Source: Caulobacter sp. (GTDB taxonomy: Bacteria; Pseudomonadota; Alphaproteobacteria; Caulobacterales; Caulobacteraceae). Taken from it: a stretch of 64,000 nucleotides of DNA. This document shows positions 8,702 through 16,494 of the stretch, piece after piece (positions within the stretch are counted from its first letter, which is position 1; every line of letters starts with the position of its first letter). The stretch covers positions 1 through 64,000 of the forward strand of contig JAUXMY010000027.1 in NCBI GenBank assembly GCA_030683005.1, read 5' to 3'. The translations under genes were made by a program, and so were the position numbers. A model generated the notes under the pieces. The model did no database searches, was not told the DNA's origin, and saw only the letters and a list, made by a program, of their open reading frames with translations.

Positions 8702-10774
8702 ATGTTACGTGTTTCCTTGGCCGCCGCCGTGCTCAGCGCTTCGCTGGTCGCGCTGACCTCTCCCGCCGCCGCAGATGAAGGCATGTGGACCTTCGAGAAC
8801 TTCCCCGCCGCGCGGGTGAAGGATGCCTACGGCGTGACGACCGATGGCCCGTGGCTGCAGCGCCTGCGCGCCGCCGCCGTACGCATCCCCGGCTGCTCGG
8901 CCTCGGTGGTGTCCTCCGCCGGCCTGGTGCTGACCAACAACCATTGCATCACCAGCTGCCTGGTCCAGCTGTCGTCGGCCGACAAGGACCACCTCAAGGA
9001 CGGCGTGCTGACCGCCAGCCGCGCCGAGGAACGCCAGTGCGCCGGCATGTGGGCCGAGGTGCTGATGGAAACCACCGACATCACCGACCAGGTCCGCGCC
9101 GCCGTGGCCGGCAAGTCCGGCGCGGACTTCACCGCCGCCCGTGACGCGGTCACCTCCGCGGCCGAGGGCGCCGCCTGCAAGGGTCGCGCCGCCGCCCGCT
9201 GCCAGACCACCAGCCTGTACCGGGGCGGCCAGTACGTCGTGTATCGCTACCACCGCTACAGCGATGTGCGGATGGTGTTCGCGCCCGAGTTCGCCACGGC
9301 CTTCTTCGGCGGCGACCCCGATAACTTCAACTTCCCCCGCTACGACATGGATGCGGCCTTCCTGCGGGTCTACGAGGGCGGCAAGCCCGCGAAGACGCCG
9401 AAGTTCCTGAAGTGGAACGCCTCGGCCCCCAAGGCGGGCGAGCCGACCTTCGTCCCCGGCAATCCCGGCACGACCGAGCGCCTGCTGACGGTGTCGCAGC
9501 TGGAGTCCTACCGCGACCTCAGCATTCCCGTCGGCCAGCTGCAACGCTCCGAGCTGCGCGGGCGGCTGATCGAGTACGGCCGTCGCGGCGAGGCCGAGAA
9601 GCGGCTCGTCGCCGACCCGATCTTCAACCTCGAGAACGGCTTCAAGGTCTTCTTCGGCCGGCAGTTCGTGCTGAACGACAAGGCCTTCATGGACGCCAAG
9701 CGCGCCCAGGAAGCCGAGCTGCGGGCGAAGGTCGCGGCCGACCCCGCGCTGTCCGCCGAGATCGGCGACCCCTGGGGCGAGATCGCCACGGCCCAGGAGG
9801 CCTATGCGGTCAACTACCTTCGCTACCGCCAGCTGGAGGCCGAGGCCGGCCGCAGCTCGGTGCTGTTCAGCTGGGCGCGCGGCCTGGTCCGCGCCGCCGC
9901 CGAGCGGGAGAAGCCGTCGGCCGAACGCCTGCCCGAGTTCGCGGACGCGCGTCTGGCCCTGGAGGAGCGCCGTCTGACCGCAGCCCGCGCCATCGAGGCG
10001 CCGATGGAGCAGCTTTACCTTGAGCACTGGCTGCTCAAGAGCCGCGAGTACCTGGCGACATCGCCGGCCGACCAGACCGCCGTGCTGGGCCGCGAGAGCC
10101 CCGAGGGCCTGTCGGCGCGACTGGTGGCGGACACCAGGCTGGCCGATCCGGCGGTGCGCAAGGCGCTGTGGGACGGCGGCATGGCGGCTGTCCGGGCGTC
10201 CGAAGACCCGCTGATCCGCTACGTGCTGCAGATGGACGAGGCCGCCCGCGCCGCCCGCGCGAGCTGGGAAGCCGAGGTCACCGGCCCGACCGAGCGCGCG
10301 GCCGAGCGCATCGCCCGCGCCCGCTTCGCCGTCTATGGCGACAGCATCTATCCGGACGCGACCTTCACGCTGCGCCTGTCCTACGGCAAGGTGGCCGGCT
10401 GGACGCATCGGGGAACCGAGGTGGCGCCCTTCACCACCCTCGGCGGGACCTTCGAGCGCGCGACCGGCGAGGCCCCGTATGCTCTGGCGCCCAGCTGGAT
10501 CGCCGCCGAAGGCAAGCTGAACAAGGACATCGTCTACAACTACACCACCACCAACGACATCATCGGCGGCAACTCGGGCTCTCCGGTGGTGAACGCGAAG
10601 GGCGAAGTGATCGGCGCCGTCTTCGACGGCAACATCCACAGCCTGGGCGGCGCCTACGGCTATGACCCGGTGCTCAACCGCATGGTCGTGGTCTCCAGCG
10701 CCGCCGTCACCGAAGCGTTGAAGGTCGTCTACGGCCGCGACGCGCTGGTGAAGGAACTGATGACCGGCAAGTAG
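8702..10774 (+). CDS. S46 family dipeptidyl-peptidase (DPP7/DPP11-like), secreted
   Basis: A 690-residue secreted serine peptidase that would remove dipeptides from the N-termini of periplasmic or external oligopeptides. A signal peptide ends near AAADE (about residue 24). The triad is visible: H81 in LTNNHC, D217 in YDMDAAFLRVY and S625 in GGNSGSP. Length matches family members (about 690-720). The S1-pocket region near the C-terminus (FDGNIHSLGGAYGY) differs from the classic DPP7 and DPP11 sequences I recall, so P1 specificity is not assigned. It stands alone between divergent exporter genes and a nucleoside carrier. Confidence 0.9.
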   Translation: MLRVSLAAAVLSASLVALTSPAAADEGMWTFENFPAARVKDAYGVTTDGPWLQRLRAAAVRIPGCSASVVSSAGLVLTNNHCITSCLVQLSSADKDHLKDGVLTASRAEERQCAGMWAEVLMETTDITDQVRAAVAGKSGADFTAARDAVTSAAEGAACKGRAAARCQTTSLYRGGQYVVYRYHRYSDVRMVFAPEFATAFFGGDPDNFNFPRYDMDAAFLRVYEGGKPAKTPKFLKWNASAPKAGEPTFVPGNPGTTERLLTVSQLESYRDLSIPVGQLQRSELRGRLIEYGRRGEAEKRLVADPIFNLENGFKVFFGRQFVLNDKAFMDAKRAQEAELRAKVAADPALSAEIGDPWGEIATAQEAYAVNYLRYRQLEAEAGRSSVLFSWARGLVRAAAEREKPSAERLPEFADARLALEERRLTAARAIEAPMEQLYLEHWLLKSREYLATSPADQTAVLGRESPEGLSARLVADTRLADPAVRKALWDGGMAAVRASEDPLIRYVLQMDEAARAARASWEAEVTGPTERAAERIARARFAVYGDSIYPDATFTLRLSYGKVAGWTHRGTEVAPFTTLGGTFERATGEAPYALAPSWIAAEGKLNKDIVYNYTTTNDIIGGNSGSPVVNAKGEVIGAVFDGNIHSLGGAYGYDPVLNRMVVVSSAAVTEALKVVYGRDALVKELMTGK

Positions 10775-10864
10775 GCCGCGACGGCGACCTTGCGCCGCCC
10801 CGCCCGATTGTAGTCAATCGACGCATCGGGCGTGGGCGGGGAGTCGGGCGCCGAAGGGGTGGCG

Positions 10865-12145
10865 ATGGTCCGGCTGGAAAACGCACAGAGCCTGGTCGGG
10901 ATCGCCCTGACCCTGCTGGTCTGCTGGGCGATGTCGGAGGACCGCAAGCGGTTCCCCTGGCGCCTGGCGCTGGGCGCGCTCGTCGTGCAGGTCGGGCTGA
11001 TCCTGCTGCTGTTCGGCCTGCCGGCGGCGCGGGGCGTGGTGGCCGGGATCAGCGCCGCCGTCGATGGCCTCGGCGCCGCCACCGCCCAGGGCACGCAGTT
11101 CGTGTTCGGCTACCTGGGCGGAGGGGAGCAGCCCTACGTGCAGACGGCCGGTCAGGCGCCGTTCGTCTTCGCCTTCCAGGTGCTGCCGCTGATCCTGGTG
11201 ATTTCGGCCCTGTCGGCGCTGCTGTGGCACTGGGGAATCCTGAAGCTGATCATCCGGGGCTTTGGCCTGGTGTTCGAGAAGGCCATGGGCATGGGCGGCG
11301 CCTCGGCCACCGCCACGGCGGCCAATATCTTCGTTGGCATGATCGAGACGCCGATCATCATCCGCGCCTACCTCGACAAGCTGACCCGCTCGGAACTGTT
11401 CCTGATGATGGTGGTCGGCCTGGCCACCGTCGCCGGCTCGACCATGGTCGCCTACGCGACGATCCTGAGGGACGTGCTGCCCAACGCCGCCGCCCATGTG
11501 CTGGTCGCCTCGGTGGTGTCGGCCCCGGCCGGCGTGCTGCTGGCCCGACTCATGGTGCCGGAGAAGAAGGGCGAGGGCGGGGTCAACGTCGACTACACCT
11601 CGCTGCTGAAATACGAGAGCTCGATCGACGCCATCTCCAAGGGCGTGGCCGACGGCCTGATGGTCGTGCTCAACATTTCCGCCATCCTGATCGTCTTCGT
11701 CGCGCTGGTGGCGATCGGCAACGCGCTGCTGGGCCTTGCTCCCGATGTGGCCGGCGCGCCGCTCAGCATCGAGCGCATCCTGGGCGTGCTGTTCGCACCG
11801 CTCGCCTGGACCCTGGGCATCGACGGGGCCGAGAGCGGCAAGGCCGGCTACCTGCTGGGCGTCAAGCTGATGCTGACCGAGTTCATCGCCTTCATCCAGC
11901 TGGGCGCCATCCCGGCGGGCGAGATGACCGAGCGCACGCGGATGATCCTGACCTACGCTCTTTGCGGCTTCGCCAACGTCGGGTCGGTGGGCATCACCGT
12001 CACCGGCCTGGGCGTGCTGATGCCCGAGCGCCGGGCGGAGATCTCCAGCCTGGTCTGGAAGGCCCTGGTCGCCGGCTTCCTCGCCACCTGCATGACCGCC
12101 GCCGTCGTCGGGGCCATGCCGCGCGAGCTGTTCGGGATCCTCTAG
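10865..12145 (+). CDS. nupC: Concentrative nucleoside transporter, NupC/CNT family
   Basis: A 426-residue inner-membrane carrier with the CNT organisation: N-terminal helices, a gating domain (GMGGASATATAANIFVGMIE) and the C-terminal core ending GFANVGSVGIT. It would import nucleosides with H+ or Na+. I chose the ATG at 10865, which has AAGGGG 6 bases upstream; an upstream in-frame ATG at 10832 adds 11 glycine-rich residues. The GST/molybdopterin-fold pair follows 28 bp later on the same strand. Functionally it fits with the nucleoside hydrolase and ribokinase at 39380-41172 and the rut genes. Confidence 0.88.
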   Translation: MVRLENAQSLVGIALTLLVCWAMSEDRKRFPWRLALGALVVQVGLILLLFGLPAARGVVAGISAAVDGLGAATAQGTQFVFGYLGGGEQPYVQTAGQAPFVFAFQVLPLILVISALSALLWHWGILKLIIRGFGLVFEKAMGMGGASATATAANIFVGMIETPIIIRAYLDKLTRSELFLMMVVGLATVAGSTMVAYATILRDVLPNAAAHVLVASVVSAPAGVLLARLMVPEKKGEGGVNVDYTSLLKYESSIDAISKGVADGLMVVLNISAILIVFVALVAIGNALLGLAPDVAGAPLSIERILGVLFAPLAWTLGIDGAESGKAGYLLGVKLMLTEFIAFIQLGAIPAGEMTERTRMILTYALCGFANVGSVGITVTGLGVLMPERRAEISSLVWKALVAGFLATCMTAAVVGAMPRELFGIL

Positions 12146-12173
12146 AACCGTAACGAAACCAAAGGGAACGCCC

Positions 12174-12809
12174 ATGAAGCTCTACGACAGCCTGAGGGCG
12201 CCCAATCCTCGCCGCGTGCGCTGGTTCCTGGCCGAGAAGGGCCCGGAGGCCGAGGGGCAGGTCGAGATCATCGATGTCAGCATCTTCGGCGGCGAGCATC
12301 GCCAGCCGGCATATCTTGCCAAGGCGGGCCTGGCCAACGTGCCGATGCTGGAGATGGACGACGGCACGGCCGTCACCGAGTCGGTCGCCATCTGCCGCTA
12401 CCTGGAGAGCGTCTTCCCCGGGCCCAACATGTTCGGCCGCGATCCGCGCGAGACGGCGATCATCGAGATGTGGGCCCGCCGCGCCGAGATGATGCTGGCC
12501 ACGCCGCTGATGATGACGGTGCGCCACAGCCACCCGGCCCTGGCGGCGCTGGAAAAGCAGATCCCCGAGATCGCCGACAGCAACCGCGCCGGCGCGACAC
12601 GGTCGTTGAAGGTGTTCGACCGCCGGCTGGGCGAGAGCGCGTTCATCGCCGCCGACCGGGTGACCATCGCCGACATTCTCGCCGCCTGCTCGATCGACTT
12701 CTCGCGCATGGCGAAGTTCGCGGTGCCCGACGAGATGGCCAACGTGAAGCGCTGGTACGCCGCCATGATGGCGCGTCCGGCGGCGCTGGCCGGGACCGTG
12801 GCGGCATGA
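12174..12809 (+). CDS. Glutathione S-transferase family protein
   Basis: A 211-residue protein with a thioredoxin-fold N-domain (KLYDSLRAPNPRRVRWFLAEKG, cis-Pro in NVPMLE at about 55-60, ESVAICRYLE for the gamma-glutamyl contact) and an all-helical C-domain. The usual catalytic Ser/Tyr position holds SLRAPNP, so a serine is possible. The substrate is unknown. Its stop overlaps the start of the next gene as ATGA. Confidence 0.85.
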   Translation: MKLYDSLRAPNPRRVRWFLAEKGPEAEGQVEIIDVSIFGGEHRQPAYLAKAGLANVPMLEMDDGTAVTESVAICRYLESVFPGPNMFGRDPRETAIIEMWARRAEMMLATPLMMTVRHSHPALAALEKQIPEIADSNRAGATRSLKVFDRRLGESAFIAADRVTIADILAACSIDFSRMAKFAVPDEMANVKRWYAAMMARPAALAGTVAA

Positions 12810-13273
12810 TCCGCGCGCTGTTGCTGGCCACAGCGTTGCTGCTGGCGCCCGTCGCCGCCGCGGCCCAGACGCTGACGGTGACCAACGGCGAAGGCAAGGT
12901 CACGACCTTCACGGCCCAGGCCATGGCCGACCTGCCGCGCGGGACCGCGAAACTGGCCGGCAAGACCGCCTATGAGGGCGTCGACCTGTCCGCCGTGCTG
13001 CGCGAGGCGGCCGTGCCGCAGGGGCCGCGCCTGCACGGCAAGCCGCTGGTCGCCTATGTCGTGGTGAAGGGCCAGGACGGCTACCGCGCCGTCTTCTCCA
13101 TCGCCGAACTGGACCCGGCCTTCCGGCCCGGCGCCGCGATCCTCGCCGATCGCCGCGTGGGCGCGCCGCTGGCGGACAACGAAGGCCCCTGGCGGCTGGT
13201 CGTGGAAGCCGACGCCAAGCCCGAGCGCAGCGTGCGGCAGGTGGAGTCGATCACGGTGACGGTGCTGCCGTAG
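12806..13273 (+). CDS. Secreted small molybdopterin-oxidoreductase-fold protein
   Basis: A 155-residue protein with a signal peptide (about 1-21, ending VAAAAQT). It resembles the C-terminal part of the sulfite-oxidase molybdopterin fold (PF00174): a lead-in like TFTAQAMADLPRGTAKL, YEGVDLSAVLREA, GYRAVFSIAELDP and a final DNEGPWRLVVE...RQVESITV segment. It lacks the cysteine and the length needed for a full sulfite oxidase domain, so it is probably a cofactor-free or accessory periplasmic protein. Overlap with the GST by ATGA suggests co-translation, but the partnership is unexplained. Confidence 0.65.
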   Translation: MIRALLLATALLLAPVAAAAQTLTVTNGEGKVTTFTAQAMADLPRGTAKLAGKTAYEGVDLSAVLREAAVPQGPRLHGKPLVAYVVVKGQDGYRAVFSIAELDPAFRPGAAILADRRVGAPLADNEGPWRLVVEADAKPERSVRQVESITVTVLP

Positions 13274-13274
13274 G

Positions 13275-13688
13275 TCAGGCGCTCGCGTCCGCCGCCCGGA
13301 CGTGTCCGGCGGCCGCGTAGGCCAGGATGGCTCGGTCGGCTGTCAGGAGCATCGCGCCCGCTCGCCGTGCGGTCGCCACGATGAACCGGTCGGCCGGATC
13401 TGCATGGAACGGGTCCGGCAACTGCACGCTGTCGACGGCGATGTCCGGCTCGATCGGCGCCAGCCGCAGGCCCGGGGTCGCCAGGGCTGTCTCGATCCAG
13501 ACCGCCGTGTCCTGGCCCAAAGCCAGCCGCCCCTTGGCGACCAGCATGGCGATTTCCCAGGGCGTGATGGCTGACACCAAGGCGCCGTTGGCGGCGGTGG
13601 CCTCGTCGATCGCCGCTCTGGCGACGGGACCGAGCCTGGCGTCGTCGATCAGCGCCCAGACCAGGACGTGGGTGTCCAGAACGATCAA
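13275..13688 (-). CDS. vapC: PIN-domain toxin, VapC-like ribonuclease
   Basis: A 137-residue PIN nuclease. The acidic centre is visible: D5 in LIVLDTH, E45 in ITPWEIAML, and D97/D100 in DPFHADPADRFIVATAR. The start is a TTG at 13688 that overlaps the antitoxin stop as TTGA; the region further upstream in this frame is not PIN-like. A VapC of this class would cleave a specific RNA (tRNA or rRNA) when the antitoxin is degraded. Length is normal. Confidence 0.88.
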   Translation of the reverse strand: MIVLDTHVLVWALIDDARLGPVARAAIDEATAANGALVSAITPWEIAMLVAKGRLALGQDTAVWIETALATPGLRLAPIEPDIAVDSVQLPDPFHADPADRFIVATARRAGAMLLTADRAILAYAAAGHVRAADASA

Positions 13689-13924
13689 TCGAGGGCGGCC
13701 CAGTCCGACGGCGCGGTCGCCGGCGCGGTGGGGTCGTCGAACCGCAACACGGATCCCTTCAACGCACCGATGATCGACTGGCCCGGCTGCGGCGCCGGGC
13801 TGAGGACCGCGACGGGTCGGCCATGCCGGGTGATGGTCACCGGGCGCGGGTCTCGCGAGAGCTCGTCGATCACCTTGAGGCAATCTGCCTTGAAGCGCGC
13901 GGCGCCGATGGACTTGTCGGTCAT
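13685..13924 (-). CDS. Phd/YefM-family antitoxin
   Basis: A 79-residue antitoxin with the Phd/YefM pattern: an N-terminal DNA-binding part (IGAARFKADCLKVIDEL, then PVTITRHGRPVAVLSP) and a disordered C-terminus rich in P, A and T that would wrap the toxin. I chose the ATG at 13924, with GGAG upstream; an ATG at 13960 would read through the operator palindrome. It overlaps the toxin by 4 bases and precedes it, the usual order. Autoregulation through the palindrome at 13939-13961 is likely. Confidence 0.85.
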   Translation of the reverse strand: MTDKSIGAARFKADCLKVIDELSRDPRPVTITRHGRPVAVLSPAPQPGQSIIGALKGSVLRFDDPTAPATAPSDWAALD

Positions 13925-13938
13925 GGCAGGGCTCCAGT

Positions 13939-13961
13939 TATGGCCACAATATATGGCCATA
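13939..13961. promoter_or_regulatory. Candidate toxin-antitoxin operator
   Basis: TATGGCCATA (13952-13961) is a perfect 10-bp palindrome, and the first eight bases TATGGCCA recur at 13939-13946, 13 bp away. Phd/YefM antitoxins bind short ATAC/GTAT-type palindromes in pairs just upstream of their start; the position here is 15-37 bp from the antitoxin ATG. Confidence 0.5.
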
Positions 13962-13984
13962 ACCTCTCCGCCGCAATCGGCCGA

Positions 13985-15082
13985 TCAGCCGAAGCGGTGC
14001 TCGCCGCGCTCGTGGATGACGTTGGCGCGCCCGACGATCAGGTCGTCGACGCTGCCGATCCGGGCCGGGTCCTTGCCGGTGTAGGGCAGGGAGCGCAGGA
14101 CGTAGCGCATGGCGTTGAGGCGGGCCCGCTTCTTGTCGTCCGACTTGATCACCGTCCAGGGCGAGTCCGCCGTGTCGGTGTGGAAGAACATCGCCTCCTT
14201 GGCGCGGGTGTAGTCGTCCCACTTGTCGAGCGAGGCCAGGTCGACCGGCGACAGCTTCCACTGCTTCAGCGGGTGCACCTTGCGCTCCTTGAAGCGGCGG
14301 CGCTGCTCTTCCTGGCTGACCGAGAACCAGAACTTGATCAGGTGGGTGCCGCTGCGGGCCAGGTTGCGTTCGAACTCCGGCGCCTGGCGCAGGAACTCGA
14401 CGTACTCGTCCTCGCCGCAGAAGCCCATGACCCGCTCGACGCCGGCCCGGTTGTACCAGCTGCGGTCGAACATCACGATCTCGCCGGTGGTCGGCAGGTG
14501 CCGGACGTAGCGCTGGAAGTACCACTGGCCGCGCTCGACATCGCTGGGCTTCTCGAGCGCCACGACGCGGGCGCCGCGCGGGTTGAGGTGCTCCATGAAC
14601 CGCTTGATGGCGCCGCCCTTGCCGGCGGCGTCGCGGCCCTCGAACAGGATGATCACCCGCTGTCGGGAATCCTTCACCCAGGCCTGGAGTTTCAGCAGCT
14701 CGGTCTGCAGGACGAACTTCTGCTGCTCATAGTCCCGGCGCAGCATCTTGTACTTGTAGGGATAGGCGCCGCTTCGCCAGTCAGGGGCCAGTTCGTCGAC
14801 CGCGTGGCGCGGTTGCCGCGGGGCCTTGGGCATGCCGAGCGAGCGACGCAGGACAGCAGCATCGTCCGGCGCGGCGCCGTCGATAAGCGCCTGAACGCCC
14901 TCCTGGCCGTCACCCTGGTCATGGGCCACGGCCGCCAGCGCCGCGATCTCCGCCTCCTGCACCGCCTCCGTGCGCGTAACGGCCAGACCCCTGGCGAGGA
15001 CGGCGACGTCGTCATCCCGGTCCGCTTCCGGGGCAAGGTCGGACCCGATGGCCGACGCCTTGGCGCTGTCGTTCTGGTCCAT
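13985..15082 (-). CDS. ppk2: Polyphosphate kinase 2
   Basis: A 365-residue PPK2-family kinase that transfers phosphate between polyphosphate and nucleotides (NDP to NTP, or the reverse). Walker A GRDAAGKGG is at 149-157 and the Walker B-like MFDRSWYNRAGVERVMGFC follows about 55 residues later, with the lid helix EEQRRRFKERKVHPLKQWKLSP. The first ~95 residues are an acidic, probably disordered extension beyond the usual one-domain core. A strong GGAGGG precedes the ATG. Transcribed alone toward the TA genes. Confidence 0.93.
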   Translation of the reverse strand: MDQNDSAKASAIGSDLAPEADRDDDVAVLARGLAVTRTEAVQEAEIAALAAVAHDQGDGQEGVQALIDGAAPDDAAVLRRSLGMPKAPRQPRHAVDELAPDWRSGAYPYKYKMLRRDYEQQKFVLQTELLKLQAWVKDSRQRVIILFEGRDAAGKGGAIKRFMEHLNPRGARVVALEKPSDVERGQWYFQRYVRHLPTTGEIVMFDRSWYNRAGVERVMGFCGEDEYVEFLRQAPEFERNLARSGTHLIKFWFSVSQEEQRRRFKERKVHPLKQWKLSPVDLASLDKWDDYTRAKEAMFFHTDTADSPWTVIKSDDKKRARLNAMRYVLRSLPYTGKDPARIGSVDDLIVGRANVIHERGEHRFG

Positions 15083-15207
15083 CCTCGTCCCTCCTGGCGG
15101 GTGTCGGTCCGCGCCGACACGGTTCCGGGAAACGCTAGAGGGTGTGGGCGGTCCGGAACATGACGTGGATCAAGGACCTGTGCCCTTCAGGCGAGAGGCT
15201 CGCGCGA

Positions 15208-15303
15208 TCAGGCCAGGCTCGAAAACGCGGGCGCGGCCAGGGTCATCCAGATCGTGGTCAGCAGGCTCACGGAAGCAAACATCAGAATCAGAGCGTTTTT
15301 CAT
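15208..15303 (-). CDS. 31-residue single-helix membrane peptide (unrecognised)
   Basis: ATG at 15303 with GAAGGGA 6 bases upstream opens a 31-codon frame (MKNALILMFASVSLLTTIW... to TGA). It has one positive residue (K2) followed by a continuous hydrophobic helix, so an inserted single-pass peptide is predicted; a very short secreted peptide cleaved after the hydrophobic stretch is an alternative. It lies in the gap between ppk2 and a GNAT gene. I do not recognise it. The good ribosome-binding site is the main support, and expression data would be needed for certainty. Confidence 0.45.
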   Translation of the reverse strand: MKNALILMFASVSLLTTIWMTLAAPAFSSLA

Positions 15304-15392
15304 TGTCGTCCCTTCTCGTCGGCGGAGGTGGGTATGGCGACAACGGGCTGCAATGGGCGACTTAAGTTTTGGACAGGTACGTTAAAAGCGCG

Positions 15393-15893
15393 TCATGAAT
15401 GCTCGCGGCGACGCGGCAGGGACTCCCACTCGCGCCGCAGCATCGAGAACAGGTGGGACGAATAGTAGACACCGTCCCAATGCTTGTAGACCTCCCGCAC
15501 CGTTCCTTCATGTACGAAGCCCTCGCGGCGGTAGACCCGCTCGGCGCGCGGGTTGGCGCTGGAGACGTCCAGCTCGAACCGGTTGGCGGAGGTGTTCAGA
15601 AACACCCAGTCGACAAGCGCCGGCATCAACCGGCGGCTCAGGCCCGTGTCGGTGGCTGACGATCCAAGGCGCTTGAGCAGCACCACGTCGGCGGGGTCGG
15701 TCAGCTTCGCCAGGATGGCGAAGGCGACCAGCCGCCCGTCCTCGCGCCAGGCGAGATAGCGGTAGTCGTCGGAGGCCATGTTGGCGGCGTGCGCCTCGGC
15801 GCTGAAGTTGCCGATGAACAGGGCGTAGTCCGGATTGGTCTCGATCGCCCGGATCGCGGGAATATCCTGCGGCGTAGCGGGTTCGAGCGACAC
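15393..15893 (-). CDS. GNAT family N-acetyltransferase (RimJ/RimL-like)
   Basis: A 166-residue acetyltransferase fold: N-terminal beta-alpha (LEPATPQDIPAIRAIE), a central sheet (YLAWREDGRLVAFAILAKL), the acetyl-CoA region RLGSSATDTGLSRRLMPALVDWVF, and the C-terminal NPRAERVYRREGFVHEGTVREV motif typical of RimJ/SpeG-type GNATs. The GTG start at 15893 is served by an AGGAGG lying inside the last codons of the upstream thioesterase gene, so the two are probably co-translated. The acceptor is unknown. Confidence 0.85.
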   Translation of the reverse strand: MSLEPATPQDIPAIRAIETNPDYALFIGNFSAEAHAANMASDDYRYLAWREDGRLVAFAILAKLTDPADVVLLKRLGSSATDTGLSRRLMPALVDWVFLNTSANRFELDVSSANPRAERVYRREGFVHEGTVREVYKHWDGVYYSSHLFSMLRREWESLPRRREHS

Positions 15894-15894
15894 C

Positions 15895-16347
15895 CTACAG
15901 CCTCCTGCCGACCTTCTTGATGACGCCCGAGAAGGACATCATCGGGGTGTCGCCGGTGAAGATCAGGCCGCGCACGAAGACCATCGACTTGCCGGCCTTG
16001 AGGACTTCACCCGTACATTCGACCAGGTCGCCCTCGTGGGCCGGGCCGATGTACTCGCCGCCCAAACTCAGCGTCACCGCGTGCGTGCCCTGCAGCTCCC
16101 GCGTGGCGATGGAGAACAGCGCGAAGTCGGCGAAGGTCATCATGCAGCCGCCGTGCATGAAGCCGCCGCCGTTCATGTGCTTCTTCTCGGCCCGGAAGGC
16201 GCAGCGGATCGAGCCGTCCGGCTCCTCGCGATAATAGTAGGGTCCGGACTGCGTTTCGAAAGGATCACCCTGCCAGAACCGCCAGCCGGACCATTCGCCC
16301 TCGGTCATCGTGGTGGGCCCGTGGGGCGCCTCGTTGCCGCCGTCCAT
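15895..16347 (-). CDS. PaaI-type hotdog-fold thioesterase
   Basis: A 150-residue hotdog protein. The motif NGGGFMHGGCMMTFADFALFS is the HGG-containing active-site helix of PaaI/4HBT thioesterases (here HGG followed by C and then Asp in TFAD), and the C-terminal strands GEYIGPAHEGDLVECTGEV...FVRGLIF fit the fold. It would hydrolyse an acyl-CoA. GAGGAGA precedes the ATG at 16347. It sits upstream of the GNAT with one base between coding regions. Confidence 0.85.
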   Translation of the reverse strand: MDGGNEAPHGPTTMTEGEWSGWRFWQGDPFETQSGPYYYREEPDGSIRCAFRAEKKHMNGGGFMHGGCMMTFADFALFSIATRELQGTHAVTLSLGGEYIGPAHEGDLVECTGEVLKAGKSMVFVRGLIFTGDTPMMSFSGVIKKVGRRL

Positions 16348-16444
16348 GTCAGGTCTCCTCAAGCTGAGGGGCTGATATGCGGAACAGGGGGATGGGAGCA
16401 ACACCCTCCATCTTCGATCCGGCGGTCCTGGTCCGAAGCGGTCA

Positions 16445-16477
16445 ATGGGGCCATCGAGATGAACCCCATGGCCCCAT
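16445..16477. terminator. Hairpin downstream of the baeRF-like gene
   Basis: ATGGGGCCAT at 16445-16454 is exactly reversed at 16468-16477 with a 13-base loop. It lies 18 bp past the stop of the minus-strand baeRF-like gene and could end or protect its mRNA. No T-tract follows, so this is not a classical intrinsic terminator. Confidence 0.35.
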
Positions 16478-16494
16478 GTCCATTCCGGTCCGCT

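Noticed and set aside
8705..10639. A 644-codon minus-strand frame opposite the S46 peptidase
   Set aside because: No recognisable motifs; the peptidase on the other strand has a signal peptide and full triad, so the frame is an artefact of GC-biased third positions.
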